Shown: positions 1 through 12,100 of the stretch, piece by piece
How positions within the stretch are numbered: the stretch's first letter is position 1
Layout: the number at the start of each line of letters is the position of its first letter
DNA from: Diplodia intermedia
Taxonomy: Eukaryota; Ascomycota; Dothideomycetes; Botryosphaeriales; Botryosphaeriaceae
Assembly: GCA_021495925.1 (NCBI GenBank)
Contig: JAKEKT010000081.1
Span: 1-64,000, forward strand
Length of the DNA: 64,000 bases
Direction: 5' to 3'
Notes under the pieces: model-generated
What the model was told of the DNA's origin: nothing
Database searches by the model: none
The model's input: the letters and a program-made list of their open reading frames with translations, nothing else
Translations under genes and position numbers: made by a program

Positions 1-672
1 CCGGAACCCGGAACCCGGAACCCGGAAAAAAAATTAGGCAAGGCTCCCTCTCTCTCTCTACTAGAGAGAGAGAGAGAGAGAGGGGGGGGGGGGGGATTTG
101 CGAGCGTGGTATTCAGGTTAGTTTGCATACACACTCTTCTTGCGGAAGCTACACCAAGGACGTCATTGCCTTGAGGCATTCTCGTAAGACATTCGCAACC
201 ACGTCCCATCAAATGTTCATTGAGCTTGAGACTCCTGTCCCAAGCGCACCTACAATGAATACGGCACTCGTGCCACCTTCGGTTGGGGCAATTGGGCGGA
301 AACATACTGTATATACACTCGTCCAAGGGAAATCACGACGTTCTATCAAAGGAGCGAACACACACACGCCAAGGCCGCGCGATGGGGGGCAGGTCCAGGA
401 AGACGGGTGAGAAGGAATCAGAAAGCAAGATGTCATGAAGCCATTAAAAACTAAGAAAGAAGCTCCGATACTCCGAAAAAGAACTCCAACGACGACGACG
501 ACACCAGCCGTTTCCCGTAGAGGAGACTCGCCACTTACCCCTCGCAGAGGGGGAACCAACATCGAGCGTGCGTCGCGGGGGTTAAGGAAAATGCAATGGA
601 CAGGGAGAGACCGGGATATATCAAAGAAAGCGGGTCGTAGGGTGGGGTTTGGCCGCTTCTTTTCCTCTTTCC
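1..672. other. Intergenic start of window with simple repeats
   Basis: No gene recognised. It opens with about three and a half copies of a 7-bp unit (CCGGAAC). A CT-dinucleotide run is followed directly by its AG complement at about 46-82, so the two arms can fold into a hairpin, and a G-run follows at about 83-95. Open frames between 120 and 670 overlap on both strands with no family resemblance. The right part probably holds the 3' UTR of the HSBP1-like gene, whose stop is at 673. Confidence 0.6.
46..95. repeat. CT/AG inverted microsatellite plus G-run
   Basis: A (CT)n tract reads into CTACTAGAG and then (AG)n, giving a nearly perfect inverted repeat of at least 10 bp per arm with a one- to few-base loop. 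An uninterrupted run of about 14 G follows. This is seen directly; no function is implied. Confidence 0.8.
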
Positions 673-1256
673 TCACTTGTCCGAGTCGCCGTCGCTCTTC
701 GGCTCGGCGCCTGTCTGGATCGTGGTTTCGAGCGCGTCGAGACGGCGGCTCATGTCGTCCACTGTTTGAAGGCGTGGGGAGCCGCGGTCAGCCTGTGGAG
801 GGGAGTTTGGTAGAGTTGTTGAAGGGGAGGAATGCGGGGGGATGACTTGGATATAAGTGGTGGGCCCGGGTTGGTGACGGGAATAAAGGGTAATGGAACA
901 AAGGACGGGGAAAGAATGACAGATTTGGAACAGACGGGGGAGATGCGGGATACGTGAAGGGAAGGGGGATTTGCAGTTCGGAACGGCGCGGGAAATGGTC
1001 AAGACGGGGTGGGGAGGCACGCACTCTTCTCGAGCAGCTCCTTGGAGATGTTGGTGAACTTGGAGGAGAGCTGGTTGATCAGGTCGTCGACGACGGCCAC
1101 CAGTTCGGCGGAGCTACCCTCGGTGCTCACGGGCTGCGGTTGTGGCTAGTCAGTCCCTGTTTCACCGCCTGCGAGAGATGTAGAATGGGCTACGGGGGAG
1201 CCAAGGGGAAGGAACATCCGTACCGAGCTTGAGGATGCCGCTTCGCGATCGGACAT
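673..1256 (-). CDS. HSBP1: Heat shock factor-binding protein 1-like (HSBP1)
   Basis: Predicted 76-residue coiled-coil protein of the HSBP1 family. Members form trimeric or hexameric helical bundles; the animal protein binds the trimerisation region of HSF1, while the fungal role is less defined. Three exons on the minus strand: 1256-1224, 1133-1025 and 761-673. Both introns have GT-AG ends (donors gtacgg and gtgcgt) and the joined frame is continuous. A short Ser-rich N-terminus is followed by ELVAVVDDLINQLSSKF and, after splicing, MDDMSRRLDALETTIQ, the family hallmark with heptad hydrophobics. The length suits the family (about 70-90 residues). The start is the only ATG before the first donor. 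It is divergent from EBP2 across 367 bp. Confidence 0.9.
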
Positions 1257-1623
1257 GGTTGTGTGTGGGGTGTGGGTTGAGGGTGGCCGGCGAATCCGAG
1301 GATCTGGAATCAGGCTGCTTTCAGAAGGAGGAAGAGTAGAGGAACAGAATGGTTGATGTTGTGTCGCAACGGTGCACGTGGGAGATCGGCAGGGCTGACT
1401 GATCCTCTCGTTGGGCGAGGCGGAAGCAGCGCACAGACCAGCCAGGTCCCGGGCGGTGAGCGGGGCGCCAAGATTTCGAGCCGTCGCCGGGCGGCCGATT
1501 CCCAAAAATTTCGGAGCAGTCGCGCAAAGCAACCTGCAGCAGCAGCGCGCGCCGAAACATTTCTCGACTCCCCGCCCACTACTCGCCCAATCCGCCCCGG
1601 CTTTCTTGTTTCGCACAGCCAAC
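1257..1623. promoter_or_regulatory. Shared bidirectional promoter, HSBP1-like / EBP2
   Basis: The 367 bp between the two divergent start codons must hold both promoters. It contains an AAAAATTT element at about 1505-1512, some 110 bp upstream of EBP2. This resembles the RRPE element (AAAATTT core) known from yeast ribosome-biogenesis genes. The element is seen; its activity is inferred. Confidence 0.45.
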
Positions 1624-2982
1624 ATGGTCAAGAAGGGCGGCAGCAAATTGCTCAATCTCCTGCAGAAGGAGAAGGGCTACGACTACAAGAAGGACAAGCA
1701 GAAGAAGCTCCAGAAGCACGCCGAGAAGCGCAAGCAGCAGAAGAAGCAGGAGGAGGATGGCACCAGCGAGGAGGACGTCGAGGGCGGCGTTGCCGTGAAC
1801 GCGCAGCCGCAGGAAGACTCTGGCTCTGGTGGAGACGAGGCCGAGAAGCAGATCCGCGCCGAGGCTCGCAAGGCCGCTTCGACCCAGGACGAGAGCGAGG
1901 ATGACGAGGGCAGCGATGACGAGGAGACATCAAAGGTGCGACGAGGAATCCTTCATATACTGCCGCAAAAACATTAACGCTGTGTCCGCAGATCGATCTG
2001 TCCAGGCTCGAAGAGGACGACTCCGACTCCAGCGACGAAGAGCTCGAAGAGAACGATGACGACGATGACGACGACGAGGAAGACATTGCCCTCTCGGACC
2101 TCGACTCGGTCGCCTCGGACGACAAGGGCGACATCGTCCCGCACCAGCGCCTCACCATCAACAACACCTCCGCCCTGCTCGCCGCCATGCACCGCATCGA
2201 ATGGAAGACGAAGAAGCAAGCCTTTTCCGATCACCAATCCGTCACGTCCGACGCCGCCGTCGAGATCGCAGACACCAACGACGACTTGAACCGCGAGCTG
2301 GCCTTCTACCAGCAGGCGCTGGGCGCCGTCAACGCCGCGCGCAAGGCGCTGAAGAAAGAGGGCGTGCCCTTTTCGCGCCCCAACGACTACTTCGCCGAGA
2401 TGGTCAAGAGCGACGAGCACATGGGCAAGATCAAGCAGAAGCTCATCGACGAGGCCGCCGGCAAGAAGGCGTCGCAAGAGGCCCGCCGCCAGCGCGACCT
2501 CAAGAAGTTCGGCAAGGCCGTCCAGGTCGCCAAGGAGCAGGAGAAGGCCAAGGCGAAGAAGGACACGATGGAGAAGATCAACTTGCTGAAGAGGAGTACG
2601 TCTTTTTCCCTTCCCGTTCCCCCCTTCTCCCCATGGAAATCTCCCAGTCCACAAAACTAACAACTTTTCCATTCAAACAGAACGCCAAGGCGCCGACCTC
2701 GAGAACGAAAACGAAAACGACCTCTTCGACGTCGCCCTCGAGGACGCCCACGAGACCGCCCGCAAGGAGAAGGCCGACCGTCGCGCCGGCGGTGGCGGCC
2801 CCAACCACAAGCGCGCGAAGAAGGACGCCAAGTACGGCTTCGGCGGCAAGAAGCGCTTCGCCAAGAGCAACGACGCCCAGAGCAGCGCTGACGGCAGGGG
2901 CTTCTCGGCCAAGAAGATGAAGGCGGGCGCCAACGCGGCGAAGAAGCGGCCGGGTAAGAGCAGGAGAGCGTCGAGGAAGTAA
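1624..2982 (+). CDS. EBP2: rRNA-processing protein EBP2
   Basis: Predicted 405-residue nucleolar protein of the Ebp2 (EBNA1BP2) family, needed for 27S pre-rRNA processing and 60S subunit assembly. Exons are 1624-1935, 1992-2595 and 2681-2982, with GT-AG introns of 56 and 85 nt and a continuous frame. The N-terminus is Lys-rich (MVKKGGSKLL) and leads into long acidic Asp/Glu/Ser tracts. The conserved Ebp2 core follows (about 175-300), including ELAFYQQAL, VPFSRPNDYFAEM and MGKIKQKL. The C-terminus is basic with the family-typical GGKKRFAK and RPGKSRR stretches, which would serve nucleolar targeting and RNA binding. The ATG at 1624 follows a pyrimidine-rich leader. Identification is firm from core motifs and architecture. 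Confidence 0.95.
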
Positions 2983-4070
2983 GAGAATGAAAAAAAATAA
3001 AAGGCTGTTGATCTGGGAAGAGTGAGGGGATAGGCGTGGTTGGGAAGTGGTAAGCGTTAATGCTTTCGAACGGAGGAAGGGAAGGAAGGAAGACGTGGCG
3101 ATCGCCGCCGTTCAGTCCAGTTCCTTCGCGTTAACGTGTGGCGTTATCATGGGGTTCGGATATGGGGAGGAAGGAGGATCGAAACCGCGGAGAAAAGTTT
3201 AAAAGCCACGAAAGGATCGCCCTTTGTGGGCTGACGATGTCGATGGAGGGAAAGCCTCTTTTTTTTTCTTTCTCTCTCTTTACGCTTTTTCACTTTTCGT
3301 ATTCCCCCCTTACTTGTGAACATTTCGTTGTTCTGCTAAAAGAGAAAGAGGCATTGGGTGGCGTCGAGCGGCGTTATATTTTGACACCAACCATCACACA
3401 CTATCAAAATTACTTTCTGTTCCCTTCCTTGATCATTTCCTTCCACTTTACGAGGTTCGCTGACTGGGTCTTCAGTGCTGTGCAGTGAGCTGCAGCAGTA
3501 GTAGTTGGAGCGGTGCAAAAGATGCGAGCGTGGGACGAGGAGAAAGACCCCCTCACTCAGCCCCCATTTGCGGTTCTCCATTATGGAGAGAGAAGGGAGA
3601 CACGGTGGCACGTGTATGCCGAAGTCGTTCTTATTTCTTGAGTTCTGCGAGGGAGAGCCGAGATGCGGCATGCTTTCGTCCAACATGTTCTCCCCATCAT
3701 GTATTCCAGCGCGTTCAACACGAGTACATATGGATCCGCAGTATGTTGTTTCTCTTATCAACACACACACACACATCCCGCCTGTTACTTATCCAAGACA
3801 GAGCTCTCGCATTCTCGCCCTCCCTCTCTCTCTCACACACAGACGATCCCAGCGGCGGCCCGCGCCGGTGGAAACAACAGGAACCTATCTACCTTTCTAC
3901 CAGCACCAAGTCTTCGCGGTATATGTCCCAATGGGAGAAAAAAAAATAACAAAATAGAAATTATAATTATTAAAAAAAGAGAGACGGAGACATTCATCAT
4001 ACAGCTAAGGAGACGTTCAACAACGCCGACAACAACAGAAACAACCTCTGCCCAGGCCTCGCCCGCCCAC
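2983..4070. other. Intergenic region between convergent EBP2 and purine permease
   Basis: Convergent 3' regions. It holds a poly-T/CT tract near 3260-3290, short CA runs at about 3762-3777 and 3832-3842, and an A/T-rich block near 3945-3980. Open frames here overlap in all phases and resemble no family, so they are taken as UTR or spacer. Confidence 0.6.
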
Positions 4071-6221
4071 TCAATCGCGACTCTGCTGCGGCGTGATGCG
4101 GAACTGGCGCAGGTCGAAGCGCTCGACATCCGGCTCGCCGCCGCCGCAGCCGCCGGCGTCCCCGACGACCCCGGACACCACGCGCTGCGTCTCGACGCCG
4201 GGATGCGTCTTCATGGGATAGCTCAGGCTGCCGCGGTTGAGATGGGCCCCGTGGCCGTGGTCGTTGTCATCGTCGGCTCCGCCGCCCTTGATGTCGACGT
4301 TGTGGCCGAAGGCGCGGTGGTGGTGGTGCGCGTGCTGCGCCTGCTGCTTGTGCTGCTCGTGGGAGTCGATGGACTCGAGCTCGCTCGGCTTGTTGCGTCC
4401 GGCGGCGCCGCCGCCGCCGAAGCGGGCGAGGGCGTGGCCGACGGCGGAGACGAACCAGGGCTGGCCGGCGGCGCCGCCGGGGCTGTGGCTCCAGTACTCG
4501 CGGGCGTCCTCGTCGGCGGGGACGAGGCGGCCGCGGGAGAGGAGGCGGGTGAGGGCGATGGGCAGGTTGATGGCGGCGTAGGTGAGGATGCCGGCGAGCA
4601 GGCCGTACGCGGTGCTGTACGACATGGGCACGAAGACGATGGTGACGAAGGCGGGCACGGCGTCGCCGATGTAGCGCCAGTTGACGGCGACGATCTGGCG
4701 CACCATCATGGCGCCGACGAGCACGAGCGTGCAGCCCGTCGCCCACGGCGGGATGGACGCGAAGATGGGCGCGAAGAAGAGCGAGACGAAGAAGCAGAGG
4801 CCGGTCGTCATGGCCGTGAGGCCCGTCTTGCCGCCTTCGGCGATGCCCGCGCCGGATTCGATGAAGGCGGTCACCGGGCTGACGCCGAAGAGGGCCCCGA
4901 CGCTGATGCTGAAGGCGTCGGTGCAGTAGGCGGCCGTCGAGCGGGGGAAGTCGCCGGTTGACGAGTCGACGACGCCGGAGAAACGGGCCATGCTATACAT
5001 GGTGGCGGTGCAGTCGATGATGTCGACATAGAGGAAGGTAAAGAGGGCCAAGACGAACTCGCCGGGAGCTCGTGAAATGTTCCAGTCCAGTGCATTGAGA
5101 GTGCGCTCAATGGGGTGGAAATCCACCACCTTCTTGAAGAAGTCGAATTGGCTGTCACCGTCGGCAGTGTACGGGAAGTAGGTGACGGAAGTGCCGCGTC
5201 TGGGGTGCAAGTCAGTGGTCTGTTTCAGATGGACGCTTTGGGGGAGGACGGCTGACTCACGGCCAAGAAATGATAGACACGACCAAGATTCCGATGATCA
5301 TAGCGCTTTTCACCTTGAACGACATGAGGTAGGCAGTGAGGATTCCACCGCAGAAAACGCCGATCCACAGCTATTCGATTCATGCTCGTTAGGCCCACCA
5401 TACGAGATACGGGACGTGGATTGGCAGACTGCTTACGGTCGGGTTCTGCATCTTGTGGCTTTGGCACTCTCCAAACTCATCCCTGTACTCGGGCTGACAG
5501 CCGGCCAGATCCAAGGGAGTAGCACTGGCGCCGGAGATCGCGCCGATTCCCGCACTATACGACAGTCCTATCTCGGCGAGGAAGAGTCCTATGCCGCAGG
5601 CAGCAGCGACCTTCAAGGAGTTTGGGAGCATCCGGACCAGCCATTGGCGCATTCCCAAGAGAGACAAGAAGATGAAAATGAAGCCCTCGACAAAGACAGC
5701 GGTCAAAGCCAAGCCATATGGAACGTGGCGGGTGCCGTGGAAGCCGACGACCTGATAGGTGAAGTAGGCATTGAGGCCCATGCCGGTGGCCAGGGCAACG
5801 GGCAAGTTGGTGATGAGGCCGAAGAAGAAAGAAGCGAAGGCGGATATGGCGCTGGTGGCGGTGATGAAATCACGATGCAAGCCGACGAGGCAGGACTGAT
5901 AGGCCGGATCGGTGGCGCACGACGAGTCGAGAGCATCGCGGCACTCGCATGTCCCGCCGGAATCGGTCAGAATGGTGGCATTGACGGCAATGATGTAGGC
6001 CATGGTGAAAAAGGTCGTCACGCCAGCGCGCACCTCAGTCACAAAGCGAGCGTCCCGAATCTCGTCGGGCTGGCGCAGGTCAAGTCAGTAAATGGCTATC
6101 GAGGGACAGACGCTGCAAGGCAACCTACATGGCCGGAGCCGTCAAGGCGAAAAAGGCGGCCGAACCTGGAGTCGGCCAGGTAGGCATCGAGACGCGTCCC
6201 CTGGTGGCGGAGAAGGTCCAT
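4071..6221 (-). CDS. azgA: AzgA-type adenine/guanine/hypoxanthine permease
   Basis: Predicted 654-residue plasma-membrane proton symporter of the AzgA family (adenine, guanine and hypoxanthine uptake in Aspergillus). Exons on the minus strand: 6221-6129, 6069-5437, 5370-5261 and 5199-4071; the three introns (59, 66, 61 nt) are GT-AG and keep frame. It opens with the cytoplasmic RFGRLFRLDGSGH segment and EVRAGVTTFFTMAYII, typical for the family, and continues with about 12 hydrophobic segments. The transport signature is visible as GVSPVTAFIESGAGIAEGG (about 384-402). The C-tail after the last membrane span is about 130 residues, longer than in AzgA (580 aa in A. nidulans), and rich in His and Gln. 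The start is the first ATG in frame with this exon. It is divergent from the methyltransferase-like gene. Confidence 0.92.
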
Positions 6222-6907
6222 TGCTGGCGATGACTTGGGGAAAAATCGAAGGGAAGGTGGTGTCGGTCATGGTGTGGGCCACGGTGGAGCGAGCGCAACC
6301 TTTTACTGCAGCCGGGACGGGCATGTCAGTAACGGTGCTGGCGATCAGCAGGACGCATGGAGAGGACACTGACTAGCGGCAGCCACGGGAAGGTTGATGC
6401 GCACGGGCCGGCCGGGGAGATGAAGTCCAGTCCAGCCAACCTGGCCGTGTACGAGCCAAACACGAAAAAGAAAAGCTAGACGGTGTAGCGTGCGGCCGGC
6501 GTGGGTTCCAGGAACAGGCACGAAGGGAGCGGCAGCCTGAGGCCGGGCTCGGATGACGCGCCGGACTAGGGTGGTGGCGGCCAGGCCCCGTGGGCCCTAT
6601 CGACGAGATGCCCTTTTTGCTCTTGGGCGCCTCACGCGCATCGGATCGGCGGGGTGGTCGGCGGCGAGTTGCGGATCCTCGGCGCCGTGGATGAAAGCGG
6701 GAGAGTGAAACGGCGACGGCAGCTTAGTCTGGCAGGGACGACCCTCGCTCGCCCTCGCTCCCGCAGTCGCGACTCCACAAGCTTCACCACTAGCCACGCC
6801 CGCCGAAATGACTCTGCGCGCTCCGGCCCCCGGCGCCGCGACGTGAGATCATCACCCGCCGAGCTCCCACACCTGGCGCCGCATCTCCGTCTACGCGTTC
6901 CATCTCC
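6222..6907. promoter_or_regulatory. Divergent promoter region, purine permease / methyltransferase-like gene
   Basis: The 686 bp between two divergent start codons. The half nearest the + strand gene is GC- and pyrimidine-rich, as in fungal leaders. No binding site was identified with confidence. Confidence 0.5.
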
Positions 6908-9102
6908 ATGTTTTCCGCCGACCTCTCGTGGACCGACCAGCGCGCCGAGACCGTGGGCCAGCGCCGCGAGCGCCGTTTGCGCAGCCACCGCGACAATGGC
7001 TCGTCCACCCAGAGCTTCCAGTCCGACGACTCCGCCTCCAGGTCCAGTTTCTGGTCGCTGCCCGTCCGCCGCAAGCACAACCCCTCCAAATCCCCCGCCT
7101 TGAACTCGCCCTCCCGCAAGAGCTCCAAGCTGTCCCTCTCACGCCCGCGCGAAGACAGTCTGGACTCGGCCGCCAGCTGGTCGACCCCCGCGCAGCTTCC
7201 GACTCCCGTGCTGCCAGCTGTGCCCTCCATCACCTCCGTTGACACCATCCAGGAGCAGCGCTCGCCACGCCACTCCACCACCCGCTCATCCGGTAGAGGG
7301 TACCCCACAACCCGGCATGCCCGGTGCTGACAAGCGATGCAGTTTGTACCGTGCAACACGTAGGCCCGGAAGGCCATTACAGAGAACGGCGCATCGTCGA
7401 GGAGGTAGAGGCGCATGAAATCCAGCAATTGAGCCAGGACTCGTACGTGTCGAGAACAACAACCCGCAGCACCGAGGTGAGCCCAAGCTCAGAAGTCATG
7501 CTTTCACCGCCTAATCGACTCCCCAGATCCACCCTGCACCCTTCCCCAGTCCAATTGCTGATGCGGACCAGACTTCTTCTTCGACTCACGGCCGGTATGT
7601 AGAGCAATTGCCGCCCACCAATTTATCCTGTGCTCCGGTCCATCATGTTCGCCGTTTGTTCAATACCACGCAACCATTCTGACCCTACCAAGTTCGGGAG
7701 GCTCCTACTCGAGCCAATGCGCATTAGACAATGACGCCGCCAGCTCGGCCTGCCACACCTCGCCTGATGTCGGCCCCAAGTGCACCTGGGAAGCTCCTGC
7801 GGATTGGGATATTGCCTCGATACGGTCCTTTTCGCAAAACCGCCAGTCGTTTGAGAGCTCTTTCCTGTGCGACCCCGATGCTGCAGAGCTGACCCAATTC
7901 CAACGTTTTGTTCGTCGCATGGAGCGTGCAGATCCGAAGCTCATCCTTACACGTCTAAAGGATGAGCCGTCCCCGGATGTTTTGGCCACCGATCCGTACG
8001 CTGAGGAGGAACTTGCCGTGGAGAAGCACCTGTGGTGCCTTACCGCACTGCAGCTGCAGAACATGGAGAACTCACTAGTACCCAATCAAGGAGTAGGGCC
8101 CCTCCTGGGCCTTCCTACGCTCTTCCGACAGCCGAAGCGAGTCTTGGAGCTTTACAGCAATTTGGGTAAGCCACTGATCCGTCGAATCCTTCCTCGACCC
8201 AACCGCGTGTCGGAGTCATGACGAGCGCTAACAATCTAAATCCCTGGATAGCCGAAGTCTATCAGCTATCCGCCATCTACCCCAAGTCGCACATTTCTTA
8301 TTTGACTGTGCGCAAGCCATTGGCCAGCATCCCGCTCCCTGCCAACATCCACCCCCTGACGGTGCCCTGTGGCGGAATTCTGCCTTTTCCTTACCCCACA
8401 GACTCGTTCAATCATATCCGATGTGCCGCGCTCCCATCGCATCTGCCGTCGTCAAAGATTCAGCCTGTTCTACGCGATCTGCTTCGGATGCTCGCTCCCG
8501 GGGGTATCTTGGAGCTACGCCTTGTCGACAGCACACCGGTGCGCGCCACCATGGGGCCAAGGTTGCGCGCGTGGTTCGAAGACCGCTTGCTGTTGAACCT
8601 GGAGAAAGAGTTCCTCTGCTCACGACCAATGGCACTGTTACCGGGTTGGGTAAGAGACTGCGGCTTCAGTGTGCTCGAAGGCGGTGCCCGGGGGAAGGAT
8701 CTTGTCGTCCAGCGGCTGCGGCTACCTGCGTGCGCCCATCCCAAAGATAGCGAGCCCAGGCACTCAATACAAAAGGCAAGCAAGCAAGACGGCACCAAGC
8801 GCAGCACGCTCGATTACAACAAACGGAACGCTATGATGGGCAGCGGCACCGAAGCTATGGATTTTGCAGCTCCCGTCGAGAATTCCACCGGCCCGGAGAA
8901 GGACTCCACGGCGCTGGACGGAGAACTGGCGACGCTCGTGGCTCGCGGGCTATGGAAGGACTCTTGGGGCTCGCTCGTCGACAGGGGCTCAACGTTGGGC
9001 CACGACGTCATTTGGTGGTGGGACGACCCGGAGATAGTGCGCGAATGTTGGGACTACGGTACCGTGTTTGAGTGCGGGACCATGTTTGCTTTTAAAGAGT
9101 GA
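6908..9102 (+). CDS. Methyltransferase-like fungal protein with degenerate SAM motif
   Basis: Predicted 636-residue protein, assembled from exons 6908-7292, 7343-7476, 7527-7594, 7693-8165 and 8252-9102; every junction is GT-AG and in phase. The N-terminal third is Ser/Arg/Pro-rich and probably disordered. The C-terminal half has a Rossmann methyltransferase layout. KRVLELYSNL sits where motif I (VLDxGxGxG) is expected, LPFPYPTDSFNHIRC looks like the acidic/post-II segment, and LLRMLAPGGILELRL matches the PGG-turn strand. The glycines of motif I are missing, so SAM binding may be lost or altered. Similar proteins are annotated as hypothetical or methyltransferase-like in fungi (family inference). 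The substrate is unknown. The start follows a pyrimidine-rich leader. Confidence 0.75.
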
Positions 9103-12100
9103 TAGCGAACAGGTGAGATTGATGTTTTCCCCGGTTGGGCTGGTCTTCCGGGTCTTTCGCTTGTCTCGCTTCATCATCAGGTATCAGATGGCGTTTTGCT
9201 TTTCTTCGCTTTGCTTTTTCTCGGGCGGCTCAATCTGGTCTTTACGTTTATACCATGCACACGCGGTTGACGCCGTTGAAGTGCCTCGTTTCTTTTCCCG
9301 TTGGTGTCTGCATCGGTGCTTTGCACACGGGCGTTTGAGCTTTGTCACTGTCTGAAATATAGTAGCACCCTTCGCTTTCTCTTGCCATTCGTATCGGCGG
9401 ATTCTATCTCTTTGGATGGCTATGCTCGGGTCGCTTGACGGCTTTGGTGTTGGATATTACGCTCGGCGTCCCGCTCGAGCCAGGAAGCTTCAAGGCTGCC
9501 AAGTGGGTGTGACAAGGTGCCCCGCAAGAGCGAAGGAAAATCACGGATACGGCGGTGGTTGCGAAATAGTAGTAACTTCTGACAGCAAGGCGCTGCAGAT
9601 CATCTCGCCCTTGAGCACGCAACAAGTTGAAGCGAGGGAACTGTGGCGAGTCGCGTTTTCCGCATCCAGCTAGCCAGGCGTCTCTCGCTTCAAAGCCGGT
9701 GGTCTGTAGTGCATGCAGGGAAATAGCGACGGCGTCGGCATGCGTGCCGCCCGCCGGCCGCAGCCACACGCGAAGGAAGCATGCGGCGAGTGGGGGCTCC
9801 TTCGCCACTTTTCCATGGCCCTATACCACCAGAAGAGACAGCTGCTCCGGCCCGCCACGTTCTCGTTGCAATATATCTTCGTGGCGCTAGTTCCCTCTAG
9901 CAAGGAGCCCGCCGTTTCCAAAAACCACTATGTATAGACACCGGGATTCTGCGCTAGAGGCTCCTACGTGAGAACTACTACACACCTACTACTACTACGG
10001 CCCTTCTACGCCATTCTATCTACCGTCTACCCATGTGACCATTCCACCACCTCTGCCTTGATACTCACAACATGCAAACAGACAAGTTTTCGTCGCCGGA
10101 ATCCTCCTGGCAACGCAGTAACGCTCAGACGACCGCCCACCCGGCCCCCCGACACACGGGCGCTCCTCCCCGGCGCGCCGAATGCCGAGCTGAATTGCCG
10201 TTGGAAAGTTTAAAACCTCCGTCACACGTGGCTGCGTCTCCAAGGCCTGCCATATGGGCTCCCAACCCCAATCCGCAGGAGGGTCAGGGAAACACCATGT
10301 AGGGCCCTAGTCGACGATCAGTTACTGGTGCGCTTCGCGGCGTGGCAACGCGGAAACTCCCTGTGCCTGACAGTTGAACAATGCCTGCATGTGATCAGCG
10401 TTTTCTGTCATGCTTCTTCCCTTTTGGTGGAATCGTTCCTACTGGCTTTGAAGACGGTACGTCACAATTGCGTTATCACTTGCCTCTATCTACGCCTGTG
10501 GCTCTGTCGCCCTCCGTGACAAGAAGCCGAAATGCTCTCGCGCCCTTTGCTGAGTTGAGAAAAGAGAAACCCACAACGCTTCAAGACAATCGCTGCACCG
10601 ACGCAGTTCCGCCACATGATACGACATCGACATATGCGCAAAAGAAGGGGCCATCTCCGCCGAGTGTGAATCCAGACTGCCCCGGAGCGGCCCCCCCAAC
10701 AAAGCAGCAGCCACTCCCGTCGATCAGCCCGACCGTCGGAAACCGCGCCTAGCGTCTCACCTCCTGCTCGGTCCATGCTTCTCGATTACCGATCTCCAGC
10801 AAGCGTTTCTTGTTCCTTCCACTCAGCCTAAACTAACTACATGCATGACGGGCCTTTTTTTGCGGGCGGAAGAAAGCGAAGCGCGCGCGCGGCAAACCTT
10901 CTCCCGAAACCCGCGTCCCCGTTCACCCACCCTCCCACTTCCCCGGTAGCGTATCACTTTTGTCGGCTGGCCCCACCCCCGCCGCGGATCACCCAACCTC
11001 CCTTCCCCCCCTTCCACCTGCCGCCGTTGTCGGTAGAATTCGGGGCCGTACAGGGGTGCACTGCGGCTAGGACAGTGCCGGACGATTGGGGAGGCAAGGG
11101 CTTCAGTGAGATGGCAAGTGCCGGCCGGACATCTGCGACGGCGGACGGTGCGGTGTTTCCGCGGCGGGCAGTTAAGCCGGTAGGGAAGAGCGGTGGTCTG
11201 TCTCGAGCAGTATGTACATACGTACGGCCAAGCGGAAGCAGCACGCTTTCTGGGTGAATCTTCTTCCCCGTTGCTCGGACGGAACAGGAAATGCAAAAGA
11301 ATAGATAGATGAGAAGACTAAAAGAAGGCGCAATGACCCTCCTCCCCCCTCCTCCCCCCCAACTCTGGGGAAATGAAATGATTACTGATACTTCTTGGGG
11401 ATATGATGACATCTGCAACCTTCTTTTTCGGAGGCAACCATCGTTGGTAAAGAAGCTTGTGATCCACTGCATTGGATCGCTGTCAGGCAGGGACCCTGAC
11501 CCTCTCTCGCCCTCCGCCATGGTCGAAGTCCGATACAAGGATGTCCATCGCCATGGGTAGCCCGGTGCCATTGCAGCCTGACGCCGGCGACTGGCGATGA
11601 TGGAGGCGGCGGCGGCGGCGGCGGCGGCTCCTACCTTCCGCCACGCACACATGCACGATGACTCGTGCCTTCCCGCTTGCAAGGGTCGTCGGCGAAGGAG
11701 AAGCCAAGCACTGGCCGCTATGCCGCAGCGAGGTCGTTCTCCGTGGTCGACGAGGTCGGGCCATCCCGGTAATGGTGGCTCCCTGGTAGCCACCGAGCGT
11801 TCGGGGAGGGGCCACCCGCTGGGTAGCACTGGGGTCGTTGGCGGAGACGTCCGTGCTTTGGGTACAGAGAGAGAGGAAGAGAGAGCCCAGATCATTGTTA
11901 TTGTAGTTAGCCGTGAACATCACGTCCCTCAAACCTTAATATATGTGAAACCGAGCTGCTCTAGCTTTGTAGACAGGATCTGCGGCCGATCATGCGGATC
12001 TACGAGATGAAGGAGAGAGAGCACTTCCTGGCATGCGAAAGATAAATCAAAAGCAGCTACCGTATTTCCGTAACGGTGTGACATGGATTTTGCGACTTTT

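Noticed and set aside
5182..6183. 333-codon + strand frame over the purine permease
   Set aside because: Spans three permease exons and their introns on the opposite strand; no motif and implausible composition.
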